DNA from: Globisporangium splendens
Lineage: Eukaryota; Oomycota; Peronosporomycetes; Pythiales; Pythiaceae
NCBI GenBank assembly: GCA_006386115.1
Contig: VFIW01000008.1
Location: 434,001-498,000, forward strand
Length of the DNA stretch: 64,000 nt
Reading direction: 5' to 3'
The notes below the pieces were generated by a model. That model did no database searches. It saw nothing but the letters and a program-made list of their open reading frames with translations, and was not told the origin of the DNA. The position numbers and the translations under genes were made by a program. How positions within the stretch are numbered: the stretch's first letter is position 1; every line of letters begins with the position of its first letter. Positions 20,459 through 30,641 of the stretch are shown piece after piece.

Positions 20459-22015
20459 CTATATGCATGGTGTAATGGAAGCAGGTGTCTTGTCCTGCAA
20501 CAGCATGTTCATCATCATCTCATTGATTTGTACGGTAACCTCTTCAAACGCTGACACGACGAGACTGGCGAGCGGGATCTCGTCCGTTCCGTGGTCCTGG
20601 TCATGTGCGTTGAGCGAACCATCGAGCTCCTTGCACTCCAGTCGAGAGCACGAGAGAATCTCCGTGACATTGCCAGGAAAATCTTCGCTTCCCGGAACCT
20701 CCACAGAATTAATCACTTGCCAGCCCATCTCGTCGATATACGTACCGGGAAACTGCGGGTGCACTTTCGTTCGGCTCCTCCAAACAAAAATCCTTCGTCC
20801 ATCCTCAATGAAGAGTTTAGAAACACTCAAGAAGTCCAGCGCGACGTGCTGTCCGTTGAAGCAGATGTCGATGCGTACTTTCATGCCACAAGAAGACTCC
20901 GGTTCACCTGGGAACTGATACATAGAGCAGCTCCGCTCACCACTCTGGCGATCCCAGCACTCCCAAAGCGTATTGAACACCAGTTCCAGGGGGAATGGCA
21001 CCACGTTCGTGTCAATGAATTCAATGTACAGCGAGTCTGCGTCCGTCGCGATGTTAGAGCGACGCGTCTTCATTTGAGCCTTGATGTCAGTTGACATTCC
21101 CACTTGCCACGCATTCAAGCCGTTCTCGTTGAACACTGCGTCCATCTTCGAGTACGTGGCATCAAGTTCCAGGAACAAGCTCTCAAAGATCGAAATGTCG
21201 TCTGCATCGATGACGACGTCACGTCTTGAATCAATTGCGTTCGCTGGCGCCGGGAGAGAAGGCATCGCACTCTCTAACTGACTAACAAAGAGTTCAAAGC
21301 TCTGCCTGAGTGTCATTTGCTTGCCCAATGTCGTCTTCAGTCTTCGATTCTTTCTCTCAGCAATGGTGCGTGCTTCCAGTCGTTGTTTCGCAATACATTT
21401 CCAAAAAGCCGCACGTAACATATCCCGCTTCTGATGCTCCTGCAGCATTGCGAGCTGTTCGTGGAGCTCCTTCGACTGCACACGCAGTGTCTTGAGCTCG
21501 TCCTGCATCTTCTCGCGAGATGGATTCCGCGACCGCTTCGCTCTCGTGGTCGGCTTGCGCGGCTTCGTCTTTCTCTGTCGCTGCTGATTAGCCTGACATG
21601 AGCTATTCGTATTGTTCACTTCGTCACTACTGGAGCAGTTTGAGTTTTGTGGCGATCGCTCCGGTATCACAGTGTCAAGCAGCCACTCATGAGTCTCACT
21701 CCACCAAGGCTGCGGATTGCTTCTGGTCGTGTCATTCTGCTGCTGCTCGGTATCGTGATATATCGTCCTCAAATCGCTCTCCCCATTGCTACTCGAGGCG
21801 TTCGACTTCAGCTCAGGCGCCTCAGGGTCCGTTTGCTGTTCTTGCTCATGGTTCTCACTTTGCGCAGGCTGTGGATCCCCAGAGGGCTCCAGAAGTGTGT
21901 GCAGGTCGTCCAGATCGGAGTCGTCGAGTGTCGAGAAGCTCCAGAGCGCCGGACACGGCTCGAAGGTCTCCAGATACGCGGCAATATCGTCCAGCGAGAG
22001 CTCCTCGGTCGCCAT
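20459..22015 (-). CDS. M96-like family protein (copy 3)
   Basis: 518 residues, no intron; start at the MATEELSLDDIAAYLE ATG (22013-22015). N-terminal motif, acidic/Gln-rich linker (QSENHEQEQQTDPEAP), basic segment KRSRNPSREKMQDELKTLR, coiled coil with a distinct second half (KCIAKQRLEARTIAERKNRR), and the START-like half ADDISIFESLFLELDATYSK. The 5' half is the source or sister of the truncated duplicate at 13752-14373. The middle of the 3' half matches copy 2 almost exactly. Upstream on the minus strand it has a CCAAT box at ~22091 and paired TAGGACC motifs at 22211-22236. Function unknown. Confidence 0.75.
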   Translation of the reverse strand: MATEELSLDDIAAYLETFEPCPALWSFSTLDDSDLDDLHTLLEPSGDPQPAQSENHEQEQQTDPEAPELKSNASSSNGESDLRTIYHDTEQQQNDTTRSNPQPWWSETHEWLLDTVIPERSPQNSNCSSSDEVNNTNSSCQANQQRQRKTKPRKPTTRAKRSRNPSREKMQDELKTLRVQSKELHEQLAMLQEHQKRDMLRAAFWKCIAKQRLEARTIAERKNRRLKTTLGKQMTLRQSFELFVSQLESAMPSLPAPANAIDSRRDVVIDADDISIFESLFLELDATYSKMDAVFNENGLNAWQVGMSTDIKAQMKTRRSNIATDADSLYIEFIDTNVVPFPLELVFNTLWECWDRQSGERSCSMYQFPGEPESSCGMKVRIDICFNGQHVALDFLSVSKLFIEDGRRIFVWRSRTKVHPQFPGTYIDEMGWQVINSVEVPGSEDFPGNVTEILSCSRLECKELDGSLNAHDQDHGTDEIPLASLVVSAFEEVTVQINEMMMNMLLQDKTPASITPCI

Positions 22016-22210
22016 CTCGCTCCTCTGCCAGCGAGATTTGATTGTCAACTGCTGACTGAACCTAGAACCCGAAAAAAACAATATTTCCAGCCAATGAGAA
22101 TTGAGGTTTGCGACAAATCTTGTGAGAGTGGGTGCTTAGATTGGAATGATGGTATGTAATGATCATCGCAAGTTTCGAATCACAACAAATACGTCCACGA
22201 AATGCAAAAG

Positions 22211-22236
22211 TAGGACCAAAGTTAATTATAGGACCG
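22211..22236 (-). promoter_or_regulatory. Paired TAGGACC (GGTCCTA) upstream motif (family promoter, copy 3)
   Basis: Two TAGGACC strings about 20 bp apart, separated by an AAGTTAATTA core, ~200 bp upstream of the ATG at 22015. This is the reverse complement of the arrangement at 16258-16284. Confidence 0.5.
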
Positions 22237-22291
22237 AGTTGAGGACAAATGAATCAACACCGAAAGCACGCATGCCCAAACAACACTGTCG

Positions 22292-23325
22292 TTTTATCTT
22301 TATTTCTTTATAAGGTGAGGTATATTTAGGTTCATCGTCGTGACCTACAATATCCATTCTCCTAACTAATCTTCATTACGAATTTCATCTAGGAGTGTAA
22401 ACGTGTCTATAGCGCGGATTGCACTAGATCACTTCTAACTGCTACATAATCTTTGACAAGGATGGCATGTTCTCTTGGTCCTATGTGAGGCTGCCTTGTG
22501 TTGTCCAATGACCTTGGGTCTTCCGAACTTTGCATAAGCCAATGCATGACGTCGTTGTCAAGATCCTGGGTGAGATTGTTGCAAGCAGCTCTTTGAGTTG
22601 GGAAGTGAACCTGCGTTGAGGTTCTGATGTCCATGACTAGGTTGGCAGCTGAGTCCGCCATCTTGTTGAAGCCACGGTAGTGATGGTACCATCCTCGGAT
22701 GTCGATGCAATCCGCGAGTCGTCGACTTGTCTGGTATAAACGCGCCAATCGGTGCTGTCGAGGGGACCGATGCATTCGCTGTTGGGAGATAATGAGTGCA
22801 CTGTCTCCAATCACGTACAACGGTTCGAAGTGACTGCGTTGGGCTTCTCGGAGTCCATGTATGAGACCCCAATACTCGGCAAAGTTGTTGGTCGTGTCCT
22901 TCCTGCTACAGACCATGCTGGCGGCCCAAATTAAACTGGCTGTGTGCGAGTTTTCATGGACACGCACGATAATGGATCCAGTCCCTCCTGGTCCTGGATT
23001 GCCGCGTGATCCATCATCGAAAAACAACAGGTAAACGCCGCGAGTATCACTTGGAGTCAAGGGGATGGCGTCGGTTTGGCTGAGAAAGCAGTCGACATAG
23101 ACCTTGAGAACTGCTGCAACCGTGTGACCGTCAGAGTCTCCAGCTTGCGCTTCAGCGAGTCGTGTGAGGTTTCGCATTCCTGCCTCTAATCTGGTCGTCA
23201 TGATCGCCATCTCAGCAGTCGATTCGATTGGATCCGAATCCATGCGTCGCAGATGCGCACACCAAATGGTCTGTATGAGCGACGCGCTCATATATCGCCA
23301 CAGCATGTGTGCGACGGGATAGAGA
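22292..23325 (-). mobile_element. 5'-truncated LINE (non-LTR) copy, RNase H end, minus strand
   Basis: Encodes the C-terminal RNase H domain of a LINE ORF2 (frame 22407-23306). The RNase H catalytic surroundings are visible (GSRGNPGPGG, NNFAEYWGL, VIGDSALII, NKMADSAANL), but the usual FFDGGSRG reads FFDDGSRG here. The 3' UTR ends in CCTCACCTTATAAAGAAATA plus a short A-rich tail at ~22292. The 5' break at ~23325 abuts a second copy in the opposite orientation. No target-site duplication was found at the outer flank. Confidence 0.85.
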
Positions 23326-25520
23326 TGAAGAACGTGATAATGTACGTTGGTGTTACGAGCACTTCAAGTCGACAATTCTGCAGGCTCAATGGGACGGCGA
23401 TGTGTTCCAGATCGACCTCAGCTCTAAAATGTCTGACAGGCTTCCAGGTATCATCGCTGAAGGACGAAAGCTACGCGGGACATTCTGTGCAGAATGGCTG
23501 CCATACATGACCTCGACTGCAGATGGGTGGCTTCTTGATCCCAATGGCTCCCCTTACAAGCTTGCTCACACATCATTATCAGTTGGAACAGCACAACTGG
23601 GTGACATGCTTCGATGGGAGTGGATAAGACCAGGAGTGCTTAACTTCATCCCAACATGTGGAATCTCCGGATTCTCCCGGCCGTCTATTCGAGCGCTCGA
23701 GCGATTATGTGCTACGTTGGTATCCAACTTCCCACAGCTTCTGTATCGACCACAGCAAACAAATGTGCTTCGGCTGTACAACAGGCAACGTCATTATAAC
23801 CACGAATGGCATCTGCACACCAGTGAAGCAACTCTGACCCACGTCGACACGACCCTAGTCAAAGCTACGCATACAGTTCACTCCGCAATGGACTGTGACA
23901 TCATGGCAACAAGAGACTTGAACAGGCAGAAGGTGTCGTTCCATGCACATCCGCGTTTCACAAGAATCGTGCAACTATGGGGCGGCAACGGACGATACAA
24001 TACGACCAGATCTTTCTATCGGCAGCAAGTTGCAGCAGCGAGGACACAAATTGGCAAAGATACTCGAGATGCAGCAGTCAACAAAGCTGTCCAAACAGCA
24101 GGATCTCTGTGGCCAGGACTGCAATTAATCCAATGGAGCGAATTACACAACATCCCAGGGATTACTGCTTATACGGTCCAGACTCTTCTCCGGCTGAAAG
24201 CCAACCGACTCTCCATGTGGAACTATGAGAAAGCTGATCTATCCTGCTCGAATCCCGAACGCTCCCAAGTTGTCCAATCTTCTGTTCAACATCTATTATG
24301 GGAGTGTCCGAAAGCCAAACTGGTGTGGAACTACTTTTATGCGCTATGGGCGAAGATCGGAATCACTCCTGGTCACGACCCCGCAATATGGATCTTCAGT
24401 CTGGATCTACCAGATACTCCAAGACATGCATGGACCACGATCAAGAGACACATTATCGGACACAAGTTCTCCAATGAACACCTCCAAGATCATCTCTATC
24501 CCGTCGCACACATGCTGTGGCGATATATGAGCGCGTCGCTCATACAGACCATTTGGTGTGCGCATCTGCGACGCATGGATTCGGATCCAATCGAATCGAC
24601 TGCTGAGATGGCGATCATGATGACCAGATTAGAGGCAGGAATGCGAAACCTCACACGACTCGCTGAAGCGCAAGCTGGAGACTCGGACGGTCACACGGTT
24701 GCAGCAGTTCTCAAGGTCTATGTCGACTGCTTTCTCAGCCAAACAGACGCCATCCCCTTGACTCCAAGTGATACTCGCGGCGTTTACCTGTTGTTTTTCG
24801 ATGGTGGATCACGCGGCAATCCAGGACCAGGAGGGACTGGATCCATTATCGTGCGTGTCCATAAGGACTCGCACACAGCCAGTTTAATTTGGGCCGCGAG
24901 CATGGCGTATAGCAGGAAGGACACGACCAACAACTTTGCCGAGTACTGGGGTCTCATACATGGACTCCGAGAAGCCCAACGCAGTCACTTCGAACCGTTG
25001 TACGTGATTGGAGACAGTGCACTCATTATCTCCCAACAGAGAATGCATCGGTCCCCCCGACAGCACCGATTGGCACGTTTATACCAGACAAGTCGACGAC
25101 TCGCGGATTGCATCGACATCCGAGGATGGTACCATCACTACCGTGCCTTCAACAAGATGGCGGACTCAGCCGCCAACCTAGCCATGGACACCAGAACCTC
25201 AACGCAGGTTCACTTCCCAACTCAAAGAGCTGCTTTCAACAATCTCACCAGGATCTTGACAACGACGTCATGCATTGGCTTATGCGAAGTTCGGAAGACC
25301 CAAGGTCATTGGACAACACAAGGCAGCCTCACATAGGACCAAGAGAACATGCCATCCTGGTCAAAGATTATTTAGCATTCAGAAGTGATCTAGTGCAATC
25401 CGCGCTGTAGACACATTTACACTCCTAAATGAAATTCGCAATGAAGATTAGGTAGGAGAATGGATATTGTAGGTCACGACGATGAACCTAAATATACCTC
25501 ACCTTATAAAGAAATAGAGA
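23326..25520 (+). mobile_element. 5'-truncated LINE copy with zinc-knuckle-like region and RNase H, plus strand
   Basis: The longest copy of the family here. The open frame runs to 25336 and encodes the C-terminal part of ORF2: a region after the RT core, a zf-RVT-like segment (QHLLWECPKAKLVWNYF), then RNase H with FFDGGSRGNPGPGGTGS, NNFAEYWGL, VIGDSALI and NKMADSAAN. Compared with the copy at 30642, one C is missing near 25251 (CTCACCAGG versus CTCACCCAGG). This shifts the frame for the last ~55 residues. The 3' UTR from ~25411 ends at CCTTATAAAGAAATA. No RT catalytic motif is present, so the copy is not autonomous. Confidence 0.88.
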
Positions 25521-25566
25521 TGGTCTGAGATTGTCTCGCAGTGACTCAGTCACCATCGTGGCGCGC

Positions 25567-27200
25567 TTAGTGGCTCTGGAGCAGCATGCCCATCATCATC
25601 GCGTTGACTTGCAGCACATCCTCCTCAATAGTCGACACGACGAGACTCGCAAGCGGATCATCACCCGTTTTTTCATGCACGTTGCTGACGTCTTTGCATT
25701 CCATTTGAGCGCACATGAGGATTGCCGTGGCGCCGTTGCTCGAGAGTTTGCCACCTCCTGACACCGCAACGGATTTCACCACTTGCCAACCCGTTTCGTC
25801 GACGTACACGTCGGGAAAGTGTGGATGAGCTTTCATTCGGCTCCTCCACGCAAGGCGTATGCGGTCGTCCTTAACGTACGCTCTGGCGACGCTCAGGTAC
25901 TCCAGCGAGACGTGGTATCCATTTAAGTAAATATCGATATGTGTTTTGACTGCCGCAGATGTCTTCGACTCGTCTTGGAAGTGGTGCATAGCGTAACCCC
26001 TCTGGATCTCCTGGCGTTCGCAACACTCCCAAAACGTGCTGAACACCAGTCCAAGAGGGAATGACATTGCGTTTGTGTCGATGAGCTCAATGTACATCGA
26101 GTTTGCATCCGTGGCGACGTTGGAACGGCATGTCTTCATTTGCACCTGGGAGACAATCGATTTCCCCACTTGCCACGCGCTCAAGCCATTTTCTTCAAAC
26201 ACAACAGCCAACTCTGAGCGAGTATCGTCGAGTTCCAGGAACATACTCTCAAAGATCGCAATGTCGTCTGCATCGATGACGACACTCCGCCTCGTGTCAA
26301 CGTTTGGCACCACGAAAGACGGTCTCAGATTCTTTGAATCTCCTGTGACCTAGGGGTTATCACGGTTACAAAGTAAGTGCAAGTGTGGACTAAAGACGAG
26401 CCACGAAGGTTTGATCTGATTGGCTGTTCAGACTTTCGCATGCTTGCTTTCTAACCGTGATAACTCCCATCGATGGAAAAAGCCTGTGCGAGTGCCATTT
26501 GCTTGGCCAGTTGCGTTTTCAGTCGTCGGTTCTCTCTCTCGGCACGGACGCGCGCCTCTAATTCACGCCTCGCCACGCGCCTCCACGTCGCCGTGGACAA
26601 GAGATTTTGCTTCTGCTCCCGCTGCTCACGCAGAAGTGCGAGCTGTTGCTGGAGATTCTTGGAGTGCACACGCAAGAACTTGAGTTCGTTCTGCATTTTC
26701 TCACGCGACGGGTTGCGCGTCCATTTCGCTTTGGTAGTCGAGTTGCGCGCGGCCGTATCCTTCTGTTGTTGGGTGTCGTACGGTGGCATCCTCGCATCGC
26801 TCTCGCCGTTGCAACTTGAAGTACTGGGTATACTCCGCATTGGTGGCAATCGCTCCGGTGCATCTGGCTCAATTTTAGCACAGCTTTGTTGCTGGTGAAC
26901 GTTCCCACTTTGCGATACCTGCGGATTGCGTGTATTCTGCTGCTGGGAATCGCGGCATGCCGTCCTCACATCGCTCTCTGAACTTCGATCTGGTCTCCCG
27001 AGGTCGATTCTCGTACCATCCTGTTGCTGCTCATACGTCTCGCTTTGCGCAGGCTGCGGATCCCCAGAAGGCTCAGCAAGTGTCAGCAGGTCGCCCAGAG
27101 CGGACTCGCCGAGACCCAGCAAGTTACTTAGCGCTGGGTGGGGCTCCGTCGCCTCCAGATATGCCACAATATCCTCTAAAAAGAGCTCTTCGCCCACCAT
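25567..27200 (-). pseudogene. M96-like family copy disrupted by a small inverted-repeat element
   Basis: The N-terminal half starts at the ATG at 27198-27200 (MVGEELFLEDIVAYLEATEP) and includes the acidic linker and basic WTRNPSREKMQNELKFLR coiled coil. It runs into a TAG about 40 bp inside (5' on the minus strand) a 116 bp insertion at 26353-26468. The START-like half (VVIDADDIAIFESMFLELD to MMMGMLLQSH) resumes in another frame after the insertion and ends at 25567. No GT-AG pair tested removes the element in frame, so an intron explanation fails. It keeps a CCAAT box at ~27300, but the paired GTCCTA motif is not clearly preserved. Confidence 0.75.
26353..26468. mobile_element. MITE-like element with 13-bp perfect terminal inverted repeats
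   Basis: The ends carry GTTATCACGGTTA and its exact complement TAACCGTGATAAC, extended imperfectly to ~20 bp (GGG(G/A)GTTATC...). Total length is about 116 bp, with no coding capacity. It sits inside the coding sequence of the M96-like copy at 25567-27200. A clear target-site duplication could not be assigned. Confidence 0.7.
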
Positions 27201-27794
27201 TGTGCTCACTGAATGGCAGATTGTCGAATGAACTGTGCACTGAACGTTTGGTTATGTTCACTTGACGGGCATAACCATTGGCCGAAACATTTTTTTCAGC
27301 CAATCAGATCAGTATATGGCCGTTCTGAAATTGAGACCAGCCACCATCAGAGACTAATCAATCGTGCCACTACTAAAAAATCCACTTTGCCTGTGTGCCC
27401 TGTTTGCTTTGTCCACTTGCAGACGACGCAGCTTCAAGCCGTGAGTGATGGTCCTAACCTCGAGCCAACGATCACTCGATCAAAGCGATTTTATTGGTTC
27501 TATGATAGAAAAAGGTGTCTTGTTGACGCGCGCAATGTACCACTGCAACTCTGTTGACTGCAAGTATCAAGTCTTTGTCCCCCCGTTTCGCCTTTTCCTA
27601 TGGCTTCCAGCTACTGTAGAGCTCCAAACAGTGGGAGATCAAACACCAAAGAAATTATACCCAAGCATGATGCTCACATGACGATCTCATTCGTGCTGCA
27701 ATTGTCTTGGTGTGTCGTGTTCGTCCGCTCATCATTCTACAAATCTGTCATGCAAATTCGTCTCGGTGCTGCACACTTTGTCCAAACCACCTCT
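27201..27794. other. Intergenic region, upstream of the disrupted M96-like copy
   Basis: CCAAT boxes at ~27280 and ~27300 as in other family promoters. No gene is seen. Confidence 0.4.
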
Positions 27795-28165
27795 TCATAT
27801 GCTTCGAGATGGTGGAGGGGTCTTGTTGTCCTCCAACAGCATGTCCATCATCATCTCATTGACTTGCAGCAGATCGTTTTCAAACGCCGACACAGCGAGG
27901 TTCGCAAGCGGAGTTTCGCCCGTTCGCTGGTATTGGTCGTGCACATTGGGCGATCCGTCGAGCTTCTTGCACTCCAGTTGAGAGCACGTGAGAGCTTCCG
28001 TGAGATTGCCAGCAAGTTCTCCGCCTCTTGACGTTTTCGCGGATTTCGTCATTTACCCGCCAGTTTCGTCGACATACATATCAGGAGTGTTTGGATCCGC
28101 TTTCGTTCAACTCCACCACACAGAACTCGTGCGGCGGTTCTCAATGTACACATACTGAGTACTGT
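27795..28165 (-). pseudogene. 3' fragment of an M96-like family member
   Basis: The frame 27795-28052 encodes the family C-terminus (LTCSQLECKKLDGSPN and ENDLLQVNEMMMDMLLEDN). Farther 5' on the minus strand, DNA similarity to the region encoding 'VYVEDGRVSSVWRSRTK' continues to about 28165 but with frameshifts. The rest of the gene is absent. Confidence 0.7.
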
Positions 28166-28760
28166 ACCAGCGGCGTGGGGGGGAGCGGAGGGGGAACCAT
28201 GTGGAAGGTATTCGAGTTTTGCGGAATTGATCCAGTGCCATGGGGTGGATTCTCGTGCAGCCCCGGAGGTATCAATACTCGTGTTCCTGGTACGGATTAT
28301 TGTCAAGTACTGCGCACTAAACCTCATCATTATTATCGCTTCTTTCGCGGTCACATCATTTTTGGTGCTGCAGTGTGCGTTCTTTTTAAAATGCTTCAGA
28401 AATCGGAATGATGGTAATCAAGCACACCAGTCACAAAAAAAGCGCAAGACTAATCATTGGACTTTTTTCAGCACATCTGAACTGTGCCTAAATTTGTCCT
28501 AATTACACAATTTGGACACATCCGACACACAGTTAGTACAGCGTTGTTTAAGGACCGAAAACCAACGCGCTGTTCCATGCATCAAAACACGAGCACAAAC
28601 ACACAGGTTGTGATGATTCAAACTCAGACACCTTATCCGTCTTGGACTTCTGGCTACTGCAGAGATCCAAGCCTTGGGAAGCTAGCTCAAGAACGACGAT
28701 GGCCGTCACGGTCTATGCACGTATCAATTTCACTTTTTTCTGCAATGTGCCTTGAGTGCC
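28166..28760. other. Intergenic region between M96-like fragments, no gene seen
   Basis: Only short frames without protein character. It contains a G-rich run (GGCGTGGGGGGGAGCGGAGG) near 28170. Confidence 0.4.
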
Positions 28761-29120
28761 TCACTTTTCGTCCACCAATTCTGCAGAGCTGACATGCACA
28801 ACACTTCCGTAGAAAGTAGCTCGCCCTGATTGGTCTGAATCACCTCGTGATGACGGAGGCGTCTGGTCCTGCAGCAACATGTTCATCATCATTTTGTTGG
28901 CGCACAGCAAATCCTCTTCAATCGCTGAGATGACGAGACTGACAAGATGGTTCTCGCCTGTTTTCTCTTGCACGCTGAGCAATCCACTAAGCTTCTTGAT
29001 TCCAGGTGGGTGCATTTCAGGATCGCCGTGACGTCCCCAAAAAGACTCGCTAAACTTCTTCTTAGTCGCTTCCAGCTGGATGGGTCGCTCTTTTGTGACG
29101 GTCGTGGTTTGTCTGGAAAA
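28761..29120 (-). pseudogene. Second 3' fragment of an M96-like family member
   Basis: Encodes a degraded family C-terminus (KTGENHLVSLVISAIEEDLL and NKMMMNMLLQDQTP), then reads on past the usual stop to 28761. Upstream similarity (GACGGCGATCCTGAAATGC against the paralogous region) persists with frame breaks to about 29120. Confidence 0.65.
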
Positions 29121-30335
29121 GCCGTGCGAACTATTGGCATAGTTTGATCAGCGCAGTGAACGCATTGTCGACGCTCTTTTTGGTGGGAATATAGTTTTGC
29201 AACCAAGGAAAATGGTTACATTTTATAAACCCAACGATATTCATTTTACACATGGATTTTTTGATTTTTCAGCAGAATTATAGACTGCCGTTTATAATCA
29301 CGTTTTGAATGAAAGATGATTATAAGGAGAGCCTTTCTCACCAATAGCTGATTCATAACCATTCGCAAATGGAGGCGAAGAGCGCAAACAGCGAGGACGT
29401 CGACCTCAGTGCCGCTGCTGAGCGTAAGGGCAGTGGCGGTGACGTTGGTGGTAATGGCAGCAGCTCTGCGCCCCATCGACGCTCTGTGAGCGCTGCGAAT
29501 GCGATGCGTCTAGAGCCGAATCGCGATTTCGTTCCAGCTCGACAAGATGCAGCCGAGCTGAGCGAGCTCGTGGATCTGGAAAAAGTGTCCATCGTGACGT
29601 ACAACATGCTCTCGCAGATGGGAGCGCGGCGTATGCTGCGGTCCTCAAGCGGATACGTTGAGCCTGCGATTCTCGCGATCGCTGGGCGGCGAGAGAAGCT
29701 ACTTCGGTGAGTAACTGGAACAAAGTCGCTTTACTGCAAGATCTAAGCTGACATGCATGCCTTAATATTCAGCGAAGTGCTGAGCTACGACGCGGACATC
29801 ATGTGCCTCCAGGTTTGCTACTGTGCGTACTTTGCTTGTACATTGCCAGCGCTAACGTCCTGGTTGCACGTCTCTTTTGCAGGAAGTTGATGATTACGAC
29901 GATTGGTGGGCAGCCAAACTGATCTCCAATGAGTACGACAGCGTGCACGCGCGGCGACCCGGCTCAAGTATGGGCGACGGCGTCTTGACGGCGTTCCGCC
30001 GCGAAGTGTTTCAGTTCTTTTGCTCGAAGACAGTGGAATTGAACGATCTGTGTGAAAGCATTGGCGATCCAAACCTCCAGGCACGCACCAAGCATGACAA
30101 CATTGCGCTGCTGGTCTGTCTGCAGCCGTGGGAGATCTCCAAGCTCCCAAGTGCGTTGTGCATCGCCAACACGCAGCTTGCGTCAGGGCCAGCGCTGGAG
30201 CTAGTCCGCGTGCTTCAAGCCGAGTACTTGTGTCGGCAGATCGCGATCCTCAATGCTGACTTCCACTTGCCAATCCTGCTTGCAGGCACGTTCAACGCAC
30301 TACCGAGTAGCGACGTGTACCATGTCATCCACACT

Positions 30336-30421
30336 TAATTCGCAATGAATATTAGGTAGGAGAATGGATATTGTAGGTCACGGCGATGAACCTAAACATA
30401 CCTCACCTTATAAAGATAAAG
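30336..30421 (+). mobile_element. Extremely 5'-truncated LINE insertion (86 bp) with 14-bp target-site duplication
   Basis: The sequence equals the 3' end of the LINE family (ATTCGCAATGAA to CCTCACCTTATAAAGATAAAG). It is flanked by ATGTCATCCACACT at 30322-30335 and again at 30422-30435. Confidence 0.92.
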
Positions 30422-30641
30422 ATGTCATCCACACTGGACGACGACGGCCATCGCCACAGGCGCCATGTACTCCCGAGCGACCGATTCTTCGAGAACCTAC
30501 TCCAACATCCATCACTGCCGCGTGGTCGACATCGACGAACAGCGTCGAGTCATCAGAAGCTCCGATCTTGGAATACAAAGTCGCAGTGAAGAACTGCACG
30601 AGTGCGGCGATCGGCTTCATGCACGAAATCACGAACTTCTT

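Noticed and set aside
26353..26468. Reading the 116-bp insertion as an intron
   Set aside because: None of the GT donors before the in-frame TAG joins the AG at its end in the correct phase, and the perfect inverted repeats favour a transposable element.
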